Assembly (NCBI RefSeq): GCF_027913035.1
Contig: NZ_CP115775.1
Location: 2,502,501 to 2,566,500, forward strand
DNA from: Paracoccus albus
GTDB taxonomy: Bacteria; Pseudomonadota; Alphaproteobacteria; Rhodobacterales; Rhodobacteraceae
Direction of reading: 5' to 3'
DNA: 64,000 bases
A model generated the notes under the pieces. The model was not told the origin of the DNA, made no database searches, and saw only the letters and a list, made by a program, of their open reading frames with translations. Made by a program: the position numbers and the translations under genes. Positions 17,445 to 25,799 of the stretch are shown here, in pieces (position 1 is the stretch's first letter; each line of letters begins with the position of its first letter).

Positions 17445-18685
17445 ATCTCGCCCTTTCTGTGCAGGAAGATCAAAGCCGTGACTGCGACCCCACGCAGAAC
17501 CAGCGGCAGCGCGGCGTAAAGAAGCAGCAGCGCCTGCAAGGCATGCGTGTCGTTCACCTGTGCCGGACGAAAGCCCGCCAGTTGCAACAGCGGCAGCGCA
17601 ACCGCGCCCGCCAGCGCCAGCGCGAGTTTCGTCAAAAAGCCAAGCGCGGCATACGCGCGGGTCGCGGCGGCTTGCGTCGATGTGGCCTGGATCCGGTCGG
17701 AAAGGATGGCGGGCGGCAGGACCAGATCGGCGCCGAAACAGAAGCCGGTGGCAAGACAGATGACGAAAAAGGCGGCGACATCGCCAGGCCCCAGCATCAT
17801 TCCAAATGCGAAGCCCGCCATCGACAGGATCAGCGCCGCCGTCCAGACCGGCACCCCTCCTATACAACCGGCCAGCCAGCCTGCCACAGCCGCGCCGGGC
17901 AAGGCGGCGGCGAAATAGGTCAGCAGAAAGACACCCGCCAAAGCCTCGACCCCCAACAGGTCGCGCACCAGCATCAGGATCAGGGCGGCGGGGAAGGCCG
18001 CCGACAGCAGCACCAGCGCAGCCACGGCATAGAAGGGCATCAGGGCGTGCCAGTCCGGCCGCGCATCGGGCGGAACGGCGATCTGCAATCGGACCGAGGC
18101 CAGCCATCCGCGAAAGATCGGCAGCGCTATCAGCAACGCAACCGCCAGCACCGCGGCCAAGGCCAGCAACGCCGCCTGACGCCCGATCAGCTGCTGCAAT
18201 GCCGAGGGCAGCACCACCGCAAGGATAAGGCCGACCAATCCGAACCCTTCTCGCGCGGCGCTGATCCGCGATTTCTGGTCCGGTTCGCGCCGCCACAGGC
18301 CGCCAAGCGTCATCAGGTTGACCGAGATCAGGCTGTGCCCAAGACTTGCCAGAGCCAGGGCCAGCGCGAACCAGATCAGCACCGGCAGCGCGGGCGGCGC
18401 GAACAGTGCTGCGGCCCCGCAGGCCAGCAGAACCGCGCCTGTGATGATCAGCCCGCCCCTTCTATTGGGCCAGCGGTCGCCAGCCCAGCCCGCCACCGGG
18501 TCCACCATCGCATCGAAAAGTCGCAGCCAGAACAGCGCCAGCCCAAGCGCGGCCAGCGGCACGCCCCTTTCGGTTGCGAAAAAGTCAGGCGCGTGGATGT
18601 AAAGCGGCAAGCCGCCGAAGGCCAGGGGCAAGGCCAGCACACCATAAGCCGCCACATCGCGACGGCTTGGAGCTATCTCAGGCAT
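17441..18685 (-). CDS. MFS transporter, GPH-like
   Basis: A 414-residue transporter from the ATG at 18685, with about 12 membrane helices. The segment RLFDAMVDPVAGWAGDRW is the glycoside-pentoside-hexuronide (GPH/MelB-like) signature of helix 2 and loop 2-3. Members of this branch beside CFA-type genes have been suggested to move lipids or fatty acids, but nothing in the sequence fixes the substrate. It overlaps the CFA-type gene by 8 bp and the SDR gene by 4 bp. Confidence 0.85.
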   Translation of the reverse strand: MPEIAPSRRDVAAYGVLALPLAFGGLPLYIHAPDFFATERGVPLAALGLALFWLRLFDAMVDPVAGWAGDRWPNRRGGLIITGAVLLACGAAALFAPPALPVLIWFALALALASLGHSLISVNLMTLGGLWRREPDQKSRISAAREGFGLVGLILAVVLPSALQQLIGRQAALLALAAVLAVALLIALPIFRGWLASVRLQIAVPPDARPDWHALMPFYAVAALVLLSAAFPAALILMLVRDLLGVEALAGVFLLTYFAAALPGAAVAGWLAGCIGGVPVWTAALILSMAGFAFGMMLGPGDVAAFFVICLATGFCFGADLVLPPAILSDRIQATSTQAAATRAYAALGFLTKLALALAGAVALPLLQLAGFRPAQVNDTHALQALLLLYAALPLVLRGVAVTALIFLHRKGEI

Positions 18686-19835
18686 GGGCCAGCCGATACT
18701 GTAGCACATCGGTCCGGCCGACCGCGAAGGACGCAATGCAGGCGGCCAGATAAAAGCGCCAGACGCGGATGAAGGCGTCGTCAAAGCCCATCGCCTGCAC
18801 CTCGGCCCGCTTTGCGTCGAACCGATCCAGCCAATGCGACAGCGTGCGGGCATAGTCGCGGCCAAATCCGAAGGTGTCGTCAACCCGCAACCCGGCGCGT
18901 TCGGCCTCTGCCCGGAAACGCGAAGGCGAAGGCAGCATGCCACCGGGAAAGATAAAGCTGCGGATCATGTCGCCGCCGCTGCGATAGCGCGGGAAATAGC
19001 GGTCGGCGACGGTGATGGTCTGGATCATCGCGCGGCCCTTTCGGGTCAATGCCTCGGCCAGCTTGCCGAAATAGACCGGCCAGAATTTTTCGCCCACGGC
19101 CTCGAACATCTCGATTGAGACGATATGGTCGAAGCGGCTTTTTTCGTCGCGATAGTCCTGAAGCGCGATCTCGGCCCCCTGCCCCAGACGCGCGCGGGCA
19201 TATGCTGCCTGTTCGCTTGAAAGCGTCAGCCCCTTGGGCGCGAAATCGCCACGCTGCAGTGCGCGTTCGGCAAAGCCGCCCCAGCCGCAGCCGATTTCCA
19301 GCAGGCGGCCGGATCCGCCTGCCAGCCCTTCGATGATGCGGTCGTATTTGCGGCGCTGCGCCATCGCCAGATCGTCGCCTTCGGCAAAGATTGCCGAGGA
19401 ATAGGTCATCGTTTCATCCAGCCACAGCGCATAGAAGTCATTCCCCAGATCGTAATGGGCCGCGATATTCCGCCGAGAGCCCGTCCGCGTGTTGCGGTTC
19501 AGCAGGTACAGCAGCCGCATCGCCAATGCCTGAAGGGGCTTGCCATAGATATAGCGGTCAAGCGCATCCTCATTCATCAGCCCCAGGGTCAGCAGCGCCG
19601 TCAGATCGGGCGTATCGCACCAGCCATCACGATATGCCTCGGTCAGGCCGATATCGCCCTTTGCCGCAAGCGAGGGAACCGTGCGCCAGTCTTCGATCGT
19701 CAGCGCAGCATCCGGTCCCGGCTGGTCGCCTGCGAAAACACGGGTCGCGCCGTCGGGCGTTGTCAGGCGCAACCGGCCAAAGCGAATGCCGTCCAGGCTG
19801 CGAAGGAACTCTGACCTTATGCGATCTTCAAACAT
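18678..19835 (-). CDS. Cyclopropane-fatty-acyl-phospholipid synthase family methyltransferase
   Basis: A 385-residue SAM-dependent enzyme of the CFA synthase family. Such enzymes add a methylene or methyl to the double bond of unsaturated phospholipid acyl chains. Seen here are HYDLGNDFYALWLDETMTYS before the SAM site, LEIGCGWGGFAERAL (SAM loop), SIEMFEAVGEKFW, and QTITVADRYF. The start at 19835 overlaps the DUF1365 stop by 8 bp. In the mycobacterial SigK locus the equivalent gene is ufaA1, and in Rhodobacter related genes contribute to methylated or furan fatty acids. The product could be a cyclopropane, methyl-branched or furan precursor lipid. Confidence 0.9.
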   Translation of the reverse strand: MFEDRIRSEFLRSLDGIRFGRLRLTTPDGATRVFAGDQPGPDAALTIEDWRTVPSLAAKGDIGLTEAYRDGWCDTPDLTALLTLGLMNEDALDRYIYGKPLQALAMRLLYLLNRNTRTGSRRNIAAHYDLGNDFYALWLDETMTYSSAIFAEGDDLAMAQRRKYDRIIEGLAGGSGRLLEIGCGWGGFAERALQRGDFAPKGLTLSSEQAAYARARLGQGAEIALQDYRDEKSRFDHIVSIEMFEAVGEKFWPVYFGKLAEALTRKGRAMIQTITVADRYFPRYRSGGDMIRSFIFPGGMLPSPSRFRAEAERAGLRVDDTFGFGRDYARTLSHWLDRFDAKRAEVQAMGFDDAFIRVWRFYLAACIASFAVGRTDVLQYRLAHA

Positions 19836-20613
19836 CCGATCTCTCCGTCGTAGCCTCTGATTGGCGTCTCTCAAGCTGTAATGGTTTGGTGCGATAGCGC
19901 ACACCGCGCGACAACAGCTTTGCTGCCTGCCAGTGGATCAGCGCGGTGACGCGCAGCGGCTGAAATGCATGGCGCAACGCGGCGCGGCGCAGGGCCTTGG
20001 TGGTCAGCGCGCGCGCCTTGCCAGTCATAGAGGTCTGAAGCCACAGTTTGCCATCCTTGCCGAACCAGTCCACCCAGGCCCCGAAGCGGCCCGGCGCGGC
20101 ATCGAAGCGAAAGACATAATGTCCCTCGCGCGGCAGGAAGGGCGAGACGTGAAACAGCTTTTCGCCGGACAGCCGATCGCCCGGTTCGATCACGCGATTA
20201 TTCGCATGACGGCAAAGATACAGATGGCTTTCGCCGAAGGTGTTCGTCACCTCGGCCAGCACCGCCCGCAAGCCGAGATCATCCCGCGCCAGCCAGAAGC
20301 TGACCGGGTTGAACCCGTGAAGCAAACCGCGCGGCATCGTGACCAAGGCGGTCCGGCAATGTGCCAGATCGACCGGCGCCAACTGCGACTGGATGAAGTC
20401 GGTCAGCGGGCTGCCATCGCGAGCACCGTGATCGAGCCGTCGCAACCGCCAGAGCCCCGGTCGGTCAGGTCGCAACGGCAGGCGACCGGCCTCCAGCGAG
20501 TCAACCGGCAGCGCCGCGTAAAGCGAGCGATAACGGAACTGCCGCGTCACATCACCCGCCCGCGCGTGCCAGATCGCGGCGTCGATCAACGCGCCATCCC
20601 ACAGATCGGCCAT
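19828..20613 (-). CDS. DUF1365 protein, fatty-acid modification operon
   Basis: A 261-residue DUF1365 protein from the ATG at 20613. Conserved features are FRYRSLYAALPVD near the start, LLHGFNPVSFWLARD, and FHVSPFLPREGHYVFRF. The family is almost always found beside an FAD-dependent oxidoreductase and a CFA-type methyltransferase, as here. In Rhodobacter sphaeroides the counterpart belongs to the singlet-oxygen (sigma-E/ChrR) response and is linked to unusual fatty-acid formation; the counterpart assignment is by family and synteny. It joins the FAD gene through a TGATG one-base overlap. Confidence 0.9.
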   Translation of the reverse strand: MADLWDGALIDAAIWHARAGDVTRQFRYRSLYAALPVDSLEAGRLPLRPDRPGLWRLRRLDHGARDGSPLTDFIQSQLAPVDLAHCRTALVTMPRGLLHGFNPVSFWLARDDLGLRAVLAEVTNTFGESHLYLCRHANNRVIEPGDRLSGEKLFHVSPFLPREGHYVFRFDAAPGRFGAWVDWFGKDGKLWLQTSMTGKARALTTKALRRAALRHAFQPLRVTALIHWQAAKLLSRGVRYRTKPLQLERRQSEATTERSDV

Positions 20614-21902
20614 CACGCGGCCACCGGCTTCGGCGCGGCCCATGGATCGGGGCCAAGCGGCCATTCGACAACCATCGATTGCGCCACGCGCAGCGCTGAG
20701 AGCAACCCGTCCTCGTGAAATCCATAGCGCGTCCATGCACCCGCATAGTGAATTCCGCCACGGCCCTGAATCTCGCTAAGACGAGCTTGGGCGGCTATCG
20801 CTGCCGCATCGAATTGCGGATGCGCAAAGCTGGCTTCGTTGTGCACATGATCCGGCTCGATTTCGGGGTTCAGGGTCACGATGAGCGGGCGCGGGGTTTT
20901 CAGGTTCTGCAACCGGTTCATCCAATAGGACAGGCTGATCGGCCGATCCGTCGCCGGACTCGCCCCCCGCGTGACATAGTTCCACGACGCCCAGACCGCG
21001 CGGCGTCGCGGCATCAGCCGGGGATCGGAATGCAGCACCATTCGGTTCGCCTGTGTGCGCAGCGCACCTAGAATAGCGATTTCATCCTTGTCGGCATCTT
21101 CCAGCATAGCCAAAGCCTGCGGCGCATGGGTCGCAAAAACAACTCTGTCGAAACGCTCTGCCCCGCGCGGGCTGAAGATCACGACCCCATCCGCCCCTCG
21201 CCGCACGGCGTAGACCGGGCAGGACATACGAATATCGCCCGCGATCTGTTCAAGGATTTTTTGCACATAGACCTGCGAGCCACCCGCCACCGTCAGCCAT
21301 TGCGGCTGACCATTCACCGACAGCAGGCCGTGATTGTCGAAGAACCGCACCAGGGCGCTTGCCGGGAACTGCATCATACCGGCCGTTGGCGTCGACCAGA
21401 TCGCGCCTGAGATCGGCAGCAGGAAGCGTTCGCGGAATTCATCGCCAAGACGCAGCGCGCCCAACAGGTCCCCGATGCTGCCCTCATGCGCAGAATGGGC
21501 AGGCGCCTGGCGGAAGAAGCGAAGGATATCGCGGATCAGGCGCCAATGCCCGGCATCCATCAGGCACATTGGCTGCGCGAACATCGCGCGGGTCGAGAAC
21601 GTGCCGTATTCGTATCGCCCACCTTCGAAACTGGCCGAGAACGACATGTCGCTCGGCTCCAGCAGAACGCCAAGCTTTTCCATCAGCGGAATGAACAAGG
21701 GATAGGTGCGGCGATTGCAGACGATGAATCCGGTATCGACATCTACACCCATTGCCCGCACGGTGCGCGCATGGCCGCCCGGCCGCGGTTCTTTCTCGAA
21801 CAGGGTGATGTCGTGATGCGGATAAAGCAACCACGCCGCCCCCAGACCCGATATTCCACTGCCAATGATCGCGATGCGCAGACGCTTCAATATAAACCTC
21901 AA
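20613..21902 (-). CDS. FAD-dependent oxidoreductase (amine-oxidase fold) for lipid modification
   Basis: A 429-residue flavoprotein. Residues 8-40 hold the dinucleotide fold (IAIIGSGISGLGAAWLLYP), followed by EKEPRPGGHARTV and the second FAD-binding region near HYAGAWTRYGFHEDGLLSA. Companion of DUF1365 and CFA-type enzymes in many bacteria; the family is proposed to desaturate or oxidise methylated acyl chains. It lies 65 bp downstream of the fasciclin gene on the same strand with no clear terminator between, so it is probably transcribed from the same sigma-dependent promoter. Confidence 0.9.
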   Translation of the reverse strand: MRFILKRLRIAIIGSGISGLGAAWLLYPHHDITLFEKEPRPGGHARTVRAMGVDVDTGFIVCNRRTYPLFIPLMEKLGVLLEPSDMSFSASFEGGRYEYGTFSTRAMFAQPMCLMDAGHWRLIRDILRFFRQAPAHSAHEGSIGDLLGALRLGDEFRERFLLPISGAIWSTPTAGMMQFPASALVRFFDNHGLLSVNGQPQWLTVAGGSQVYVQKILEQIAGDIRMSCPVYAVRRGADGVVIFSPRGAERFDRVVFATHAPQALAMLEDADKDEIAILGALRTQANRMVLHSDPRLMPRRRAVWASWNYVTRGASPATDRPISLSYWMNRLQNLKTPRPLIVTLNPEIEPDHVHNEASFAHPQFDAAAIAAQARLSEIQGRGGIHYAGAWTRYGFHEDGLLSALRVAQSMVVEWPLGPDPWAAPKPVAA

Positions 21903-21967
21903 AACAAATCAAGTGAAATCCGGGCAAAGCATGGCCGTCGCCCGTATCAGCCTTATCTGCCGCAGGA

Positions 21968-22477
21968 TCACATCGCCGGCAGAAGAACGCCGTCGATGAC
22001 GTGAACGACGCCGTTGCCGGCCTGCAGATCGGCAGCTGTGACGGTCCCGCTGTCGTTGATCTTCACCATATCGCCGTCCAGCGTGAGATTCAGGCTGCAG
22101 TTGCCCATTGTCGTCACAGGATGGGCGCCGCCATCATCGGCAATCATCTGTGCGACATCGGCGGCCACAGCCCGCGTCTCAACCACATGGCAGCCGAGGA
22201 TCTGGACCAGTTTGTCCCGGTTTTCGGGCATCAAAGCATCCTCAAGTGCGCCATCCGGGAGTGCCGAAAAGGCAGCATCGGTCGGCGCAATGACGGTGAA
22301 CGGGCCTTCGCCCATCAGAGCCTCGCCCATTTCGGCAGCGACAACGGCCTGTTCCAGGGTTGTGTGGTCCTCGGACGCCATCACGATATCCGCGACAGTC
22401 GCCGGCATATCCTGCGCGACGGTGGCCGTGGCTGCCAGAGCAAACGCCGTGGTCACAGCAAAATTCAAGAATTTCAT
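21968..22477 (-). CDS. Secreted fasciclin (FAS1) domain protein
   Basis: A 169-residue exported protein with a signal peptide (about 1-21, cleavage after ATVAQ or nearby) and one FAS1 domain. The H1 motif is FTVIAPTDAAFSALP and the H2 motif is NGVVHVIDGVLLP. Two cysteines (GCHV and GNCS) may form a disulfide in the periplasm. It is the first gene of the operon that continues with the FAD/DUF1365/CFA genes and has an ECF-like promoter 27 bp upstream. In mycobacteria the fasciclin proteins MPT70/MPT83 are main targets of SigK, so a matching role here is plausible. Confidence 0.9.
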   Translation of the reverse strand: MKFLNFAVTTAFALAATATVAQDMPATVADIVMASEDHTTLEQAVVAAEMGEALMGEGPFTVIAPTDAAFSALPDGALEDALMPENRDKLVQILGCHVVETRAVAADVAQMIADDGGAHPVTTMGNCSLNLTLDGDMVKINDSGTVTAADLQAGNGVVHVIDGVLLPAM

Positions 22478-22504
22478 TCCATCCTCCTGTGGTTGGTAGT
22501 GAAG

Positions 22505-22531
22505 AGACGAGGCTTAAATGTCTCTTGTTGC
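22505..22531 (-). promoter_or_regulatory. ECF-type promoter of the fasciclin-CFA operon
   Basis: On the minus strand GCAAC (22531-22527) is followed after exactly 17 bp by CGTCT (22509-22505), an arrangement typical of ECF sigma promoters. The -10 element ends 27 bp before the fasciclin ATG, leaving room for an AGGAGG site. The divergent ECF sigma gene begins 88 bp away, so control by that factor is likely. Assignment is by pattern only. Confidence 0.55.
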
Positions 22532-22618
22532 ACAGCTCACGCTTTCGTGAAGATCGAGAACGACTTGCGGCGTTCAGTGCGCTGTTGCATCCTCAACGAC
22601 AGCTAACCGGAGCCATCG

Positions 22619-23164
22619 ATGACCTCAGATGCAGCAGAGCTTCAGGAACTGCTCGCTCGCGTCGCCCTGCGGGACCGGGCTGCGTTTCGGCAGCTTTACC
22701 ACATCGCCTCACCGAAACTTTTCGGGATCTGTTTACGTATCTTGAAGGATCAGGTGGAGGCGGAAGATGTGTTGCAGGAGGTGTTCGTAAAGATCTGGCA
22801 CAACGCCGATCGTTATGCCTCGCAGGTGGCAAGTCCGCAGGCATGGATGAACGCAGTCACGCGCAATCTGGCAATCGACAACCTGCGACGCCGCAGGCCA
22901 GGTGGCGGTGATCTGGACGCGGCAGAACGCCTAGCGGACGACAGGCCCGGCCCCGAGGATGCGGCTATGCTGCGATCCGAGGGCCGAAGGATCGAAGCCT
23001 GCCTTGCAGAGCTGGAGCCAAGCCGGGCCGAAGCAGTTCGCCTCGCCTATGTCGAAGGCGAAAGCTATCTGGAACTGGCCGAACGCTTCGGTGCGCCCCT
23101 TAACACCATCAGAAGCTGGCTTCGGCGCAGCCTGATCAGGCTGAGGGAGTGTCTGACCAGATGA
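22619..23164 (+). CDS. ECF RNA polymerase sigma factor (SigK-like)
   Basis: A 181-residue group 4 sigma factor. Region 2 is at about 25-95 with LRILKDQVEAEDVLQEVFV for core binding and -10 recognition; region 4 is at about 125-178 with LAYVEGESYLELAERFG and NTIRSWLRRSLIRLRECL for -35 recognition. It overlaps the anti-sigma gene by 4 bp (ATGA), so the two are made together. It is divergent from the fasciclin/FAD/DUF1365/CFA operon. The combination matches the SigK-RskA locus of mycobacteria in gene content, which is why I call it SigK-like. Confidence 0.92.
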   Translation: MTSDAAELQELLARVALRDRAAFRQLYHIASPKLFGICLRILKDQVEAEDVLQEVFVKIWHNADRYASQVASPQAWMNAVTRNLAIDNLRRRRPGGGDLDAAERLADDRPGPEDAAMLRSEGRRIEACLAELEPSRAEAVRLAYVEGESYLELAERFGAPLNTIRSWLRRSLIRLRECLTR

Positions 23165-23853
23165 CCGACGACGCCCCGGAACTTGATCCCCGCGACATTG
23201 CCACGGCTGGCGAATATGTTCTTGGCATCCTACCGCTTGCCGAGCGCGAAGTGTTCCAGCGCCGCCTGCTAAGCGAACCGGCCCTTATGGCTGAGGTCGC
23301 AAGATGGCAGACGCATTTCGACCCCATCGCGGATGAGGTCCGGCCGGTCAGCCCGCCCGCCAAGGTGTGGAATGAGGTCGAACGGCGGCTGTTCCCTGAA
23401 CTGTCCCCATCCGTGCGCCCCGTCAGGCTCTGGAAATGGCTGTCCACCGGTTCTGTTCTTGCATCAACTGCGCTGCTTGCCCTGCTGTGGCTCGGGCAGC
23501 CGGGTCCTGACGCCGAACCGCAGCTTTGGGTTTCGGATATGGTATCGGCCGACAACAGCATTCGCCTGACCGCGCTCTATGACGAAACCGATGGCGAGAT
23601 GCGGGTATCGGTCGCGGGGCAGCCGCCCGCTGCAGGCCGCGATTTCGAGCTTTGGCTGATTCAGGGCGACCGCGCGCCCATCTCGCTGGGTGTCATGCCG
23701 CATGAGGGGCAGGCAGCGATGCCGATCCCGGAGGATCTGCGAATTCTGGTCGCGAATGCCACCCTTGCCATCACCGACGAACCCGCCGGTGGCGCGCCGG
23801 CTGGAATTGCGACAGGACCCATCGTCGCGCAGGCCGAAATGCGCAGGATCTGA
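23161..23853 (+). CDS. RskA-type membrane anti-sigma factor
   Basis: A 230-residue anti-sigma factor from the ATG at 23161. The N-terminal cytosolic helices (ATAGEYVLGILPLAEREVFQ) bind the sigma factor and lack the H-x3-C-x2-C zinc motif, as in RskA. One membrane helix follows at about 100-120, then a periplasmic RskA domain (ELWLIQGDRAPISLGVM). Release of the partner sigma would need regulated proteolysis of this protein, by analogy with RskA. Coupled translation with the sigma gene fits a holding role. Confidence 0.9.
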   Translation: MTDDAPELDPRDIATAGEYVLGILPLAEREVFQRRLLSEPALMAEVARWQTHFDPIADEVRPVSPPAKVWNEVERRLFPELSPSVRPVRLWKWLSTGSVLASTALLALLWLGQPGPDAEPQLWVSDMVSADNSIRLTALYDETDGEMRVSVAGQPPAAGRDFELWLIQGDRAPISLGVMPHEGQAAMPIPEDLRILVANATLAITDEPAGGAPAGIATGPIVAQAEMRRI

Positions 23854-23855
23854 CA

Positions 23856-23990
23856 TCAGTTTGGCAAAAACGGGTATCCAAGCGATGAATGGGGCCGTGT
23901 GGTGTTGTAATCGCTCACCCAGGCATCGATCTGATCGCGGGCATGGCCGTCTTCTGCATCGGCTAATGTAATCCGAAGCGCGCGGGACCT
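23856..23990 (-). pseudogene. IS3-family transposase fragment
   Basis: The minus-strand frame ending at 23856 reads ARDQIDAWVSDYNTTRPHSS, the C-terminal integrase-core signature of IS3-family OrfB. Only about 40 residues remain and the catalytic aspartates are absent. It directly abuts the stop of the anti-sigma gene, so an insertion has cut the region here. Between this scrap and the next gene (23991-24201) I see only a perfect 8-bp hairpin, GCGGAGTC/GACTCCGC at 24101-24119. Confidence 0.7.
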
Positions 23991-24201
23991 ATATTCCCAG
24001 CGGTCTTTCGAGGGCAGCCAATACATTGTGCGCGAACAGCGACAGGTCGCCGCACCGAGTTCGATCTCATCTGAAGCCCTCGGTTGCATGGCGCAAGGCT
24101 GCGGAGTCCACGACTCCGCGCTGCCGAGCTTGCATGGCACGGAAATAAACAGGCTCTGCCCGCTCACGCAGACAAAGCCCGGCCGCGTCGCGCTGATTTT
24201 C

Positions 24202-25317
24202 TCAGCGGCGGCGCGTAAGTCCCTTCCAGACACGACCCGCGTCGCGATCTGCGCCACCCTTGATCGCGCCCATCCATGCGGCCACCGCTGCAACCAAAGA
24301 GGACACTGCCAAGAAGAGCGCAGACCAGATTGCCGCGTGGCGGGCTTTCTCTGCCGCCGCAATGGCTTGATCCTTGGCCTCTTGCAACCGCTGTTCAGCT
24401 TCCGCCCGCAGTTCCTGTGCGCGCGTCTCAGCTGCGGCCATGGCCTCCTCGGCCTGCGCCCGTGCGTCCTCCAGCCGCTGCTCAGCCTCGGCACGCAAAT
24501 CCTGCGCCTGCTGAACGGCCTGTTCAACGCGTGAGTCAATCTGGGCCGGGGTGAGTTCGGTCCGAGCGGCCAATGCACTCCGAAGATAGTCCAGATCATC
24601 CTCCGGCACCTCTCCGGTGCGCAGCACGGTGCCGAGAATATTCGCGACTTCGCCGCGGATCTGTTCGTTGGAAAACTGTTCGGGCGCAGCTTGCTCACTG
24701 CGCAGAAGCCGGTCCGTGACTCAATCCAGCGGATTGCCGCCCATGTTTCCGGCGCCATTTTCGCCGCCAATCGCGGAAGCCGCGCCACCGGCCAGCTGTC
24801 CGACCCCACTGATCGCGCCACCTGCGACCTGGCCTACGCCTCCGACAACGCCACCGGCCAGTTGACCCGCCCCTTGGGCGACACCGCCGACCGCAGAACC
24901 GGCTGCTTCGACCGCGGTCTCCGCCGCATTGCCCGCGACCCGCGCACCGCTTGAAATGGCACCCGCCGCCACGAAGCCGGTCAAAAGCGTACCGAGTGCC
25001 CACACGGTCAACCCGTGGATCCCGTCACGCGCTTCAACCTCGGCTTCCGCTGTTGCGCTGCGTCGACGCATGCGGCCAGCGACGTAGCCGCCCAAAGCAT
25101 AAACAGCGACCATCGCCAGAAAGGCAAAAAGTCCGACCAGAATAGCCGCAAAGGTTCCCAATCCTTCGCCCTCTTCGGGCGAAACGGAACCCAAGCCTAT
25201 TGCGGCGGTGAAGCTGGTGAAAACCACCCACGCGCCGGCTGCGATGGCAGCACCAGCAAAAATGGAAGCCCAATCCACATGCCCACGCCGATTGTCGTCT
25301 GCAATTATCTCGGTCAT
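24202..25317 (-). pseudogene. PhnA-like membrane protein split by an in-frame TGA
   Basis: The 5' part (25317-24721) encodes 198 residues: membrane helices at about 17-42, 55-80 and 105-130, then a long Gly/Ala-rich repeat region (GGVVGGVGQVAGGAISGVGQ). It ends at TGA 24723-24721. The same frame stays open for 172 more residues to 24202, including a coiled-coil of AEQRL/RAEAE repeats and a last membrane helix. The total would be about 371 residues, and the two halves look like one protein. Either one nonsense change (for example from CGA) splits it, or the stop is read through. Homologues are sometimes labelled PhnA-like; the function is unknown. Confidence 0.65.
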
Positions 25318-25799
25318 TATCCCCTTCTTAAAATACTAACCACGCGGTGGAAGGTGATCGGAAGCGTAGTCTCTTTTTCGCACATCAAACAACTTAACAT
25401 TTTTCAAGACTAAGGCTTCGAAGGCCCAGCTGCGGTTGACCAGTTCTGCTCTTAACGCTCTCTCAGGATCGGACCTGCAACGCGACCGACTTGGGAATGC
25501 AGAAAGTCGACGTGCGCACCGCAGATATAAGCAGTCGCCGCAACCGACCCCTAAGAAGGGCGGGCCTATTGGTGCTAGTTCAAGCCATAGCGTCTGACGC
25601 TTCAGCTTGAGAGGAAGGGTAGCCGCGGCTGAGCGGGAGCGTGCACGGAAACTTCGCCGCGACATCGATGCCGGGTAGGAACTGCCCCGTATCGGGAAAA
25701 GGCACAATTTTGCCGTTTCCTCTTGGTCCTCTGGTCAGATCTTGAGATAACGGTGGCGGGCAAAATCTTGGAGTAACGCCTTGGCCCCACGGCGTCTCA
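25318..25799. other. Gene-free stretch with integrase scrap
   Basis: No intact gene in these 482 bp. The left end holds the upstream region of the split membrane-protein gene. The middle carries a scrap of a tyrosine integrase gene, listed separately. Nothing else was recognised. Confidence 0.5.
25588..25676 (+). pseudogene. Decayed tyrosine-integrase fragment
   Basis: One frame reads AAAERERARKLRRDIDAG then a stop, closely matching ARERAKELRRDIDAGGDP of the integrase at 32232-33502; the preceding codons match RMTL of that protein in another frame. It is a short frameshifted relic of a second, related integrase. Confidence 0.6.

Noticed and set aside
17459..18772. A 437-codon open frame on the plus strand opposite the MFS and CFA-type genes
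   Set aside because: It is the antisense of two well-supported genes, is Gln/Arg/His-rich and shows no domain; long antisense frames are common in GC-rich DNA.
24101..24119. Perfect 8-bp hairpin GCGGAGTC/GACTCCGC as a terminator
   Set aside because: No T-run follows on either strand and no gene end fits it well; possibly an IS remnant.
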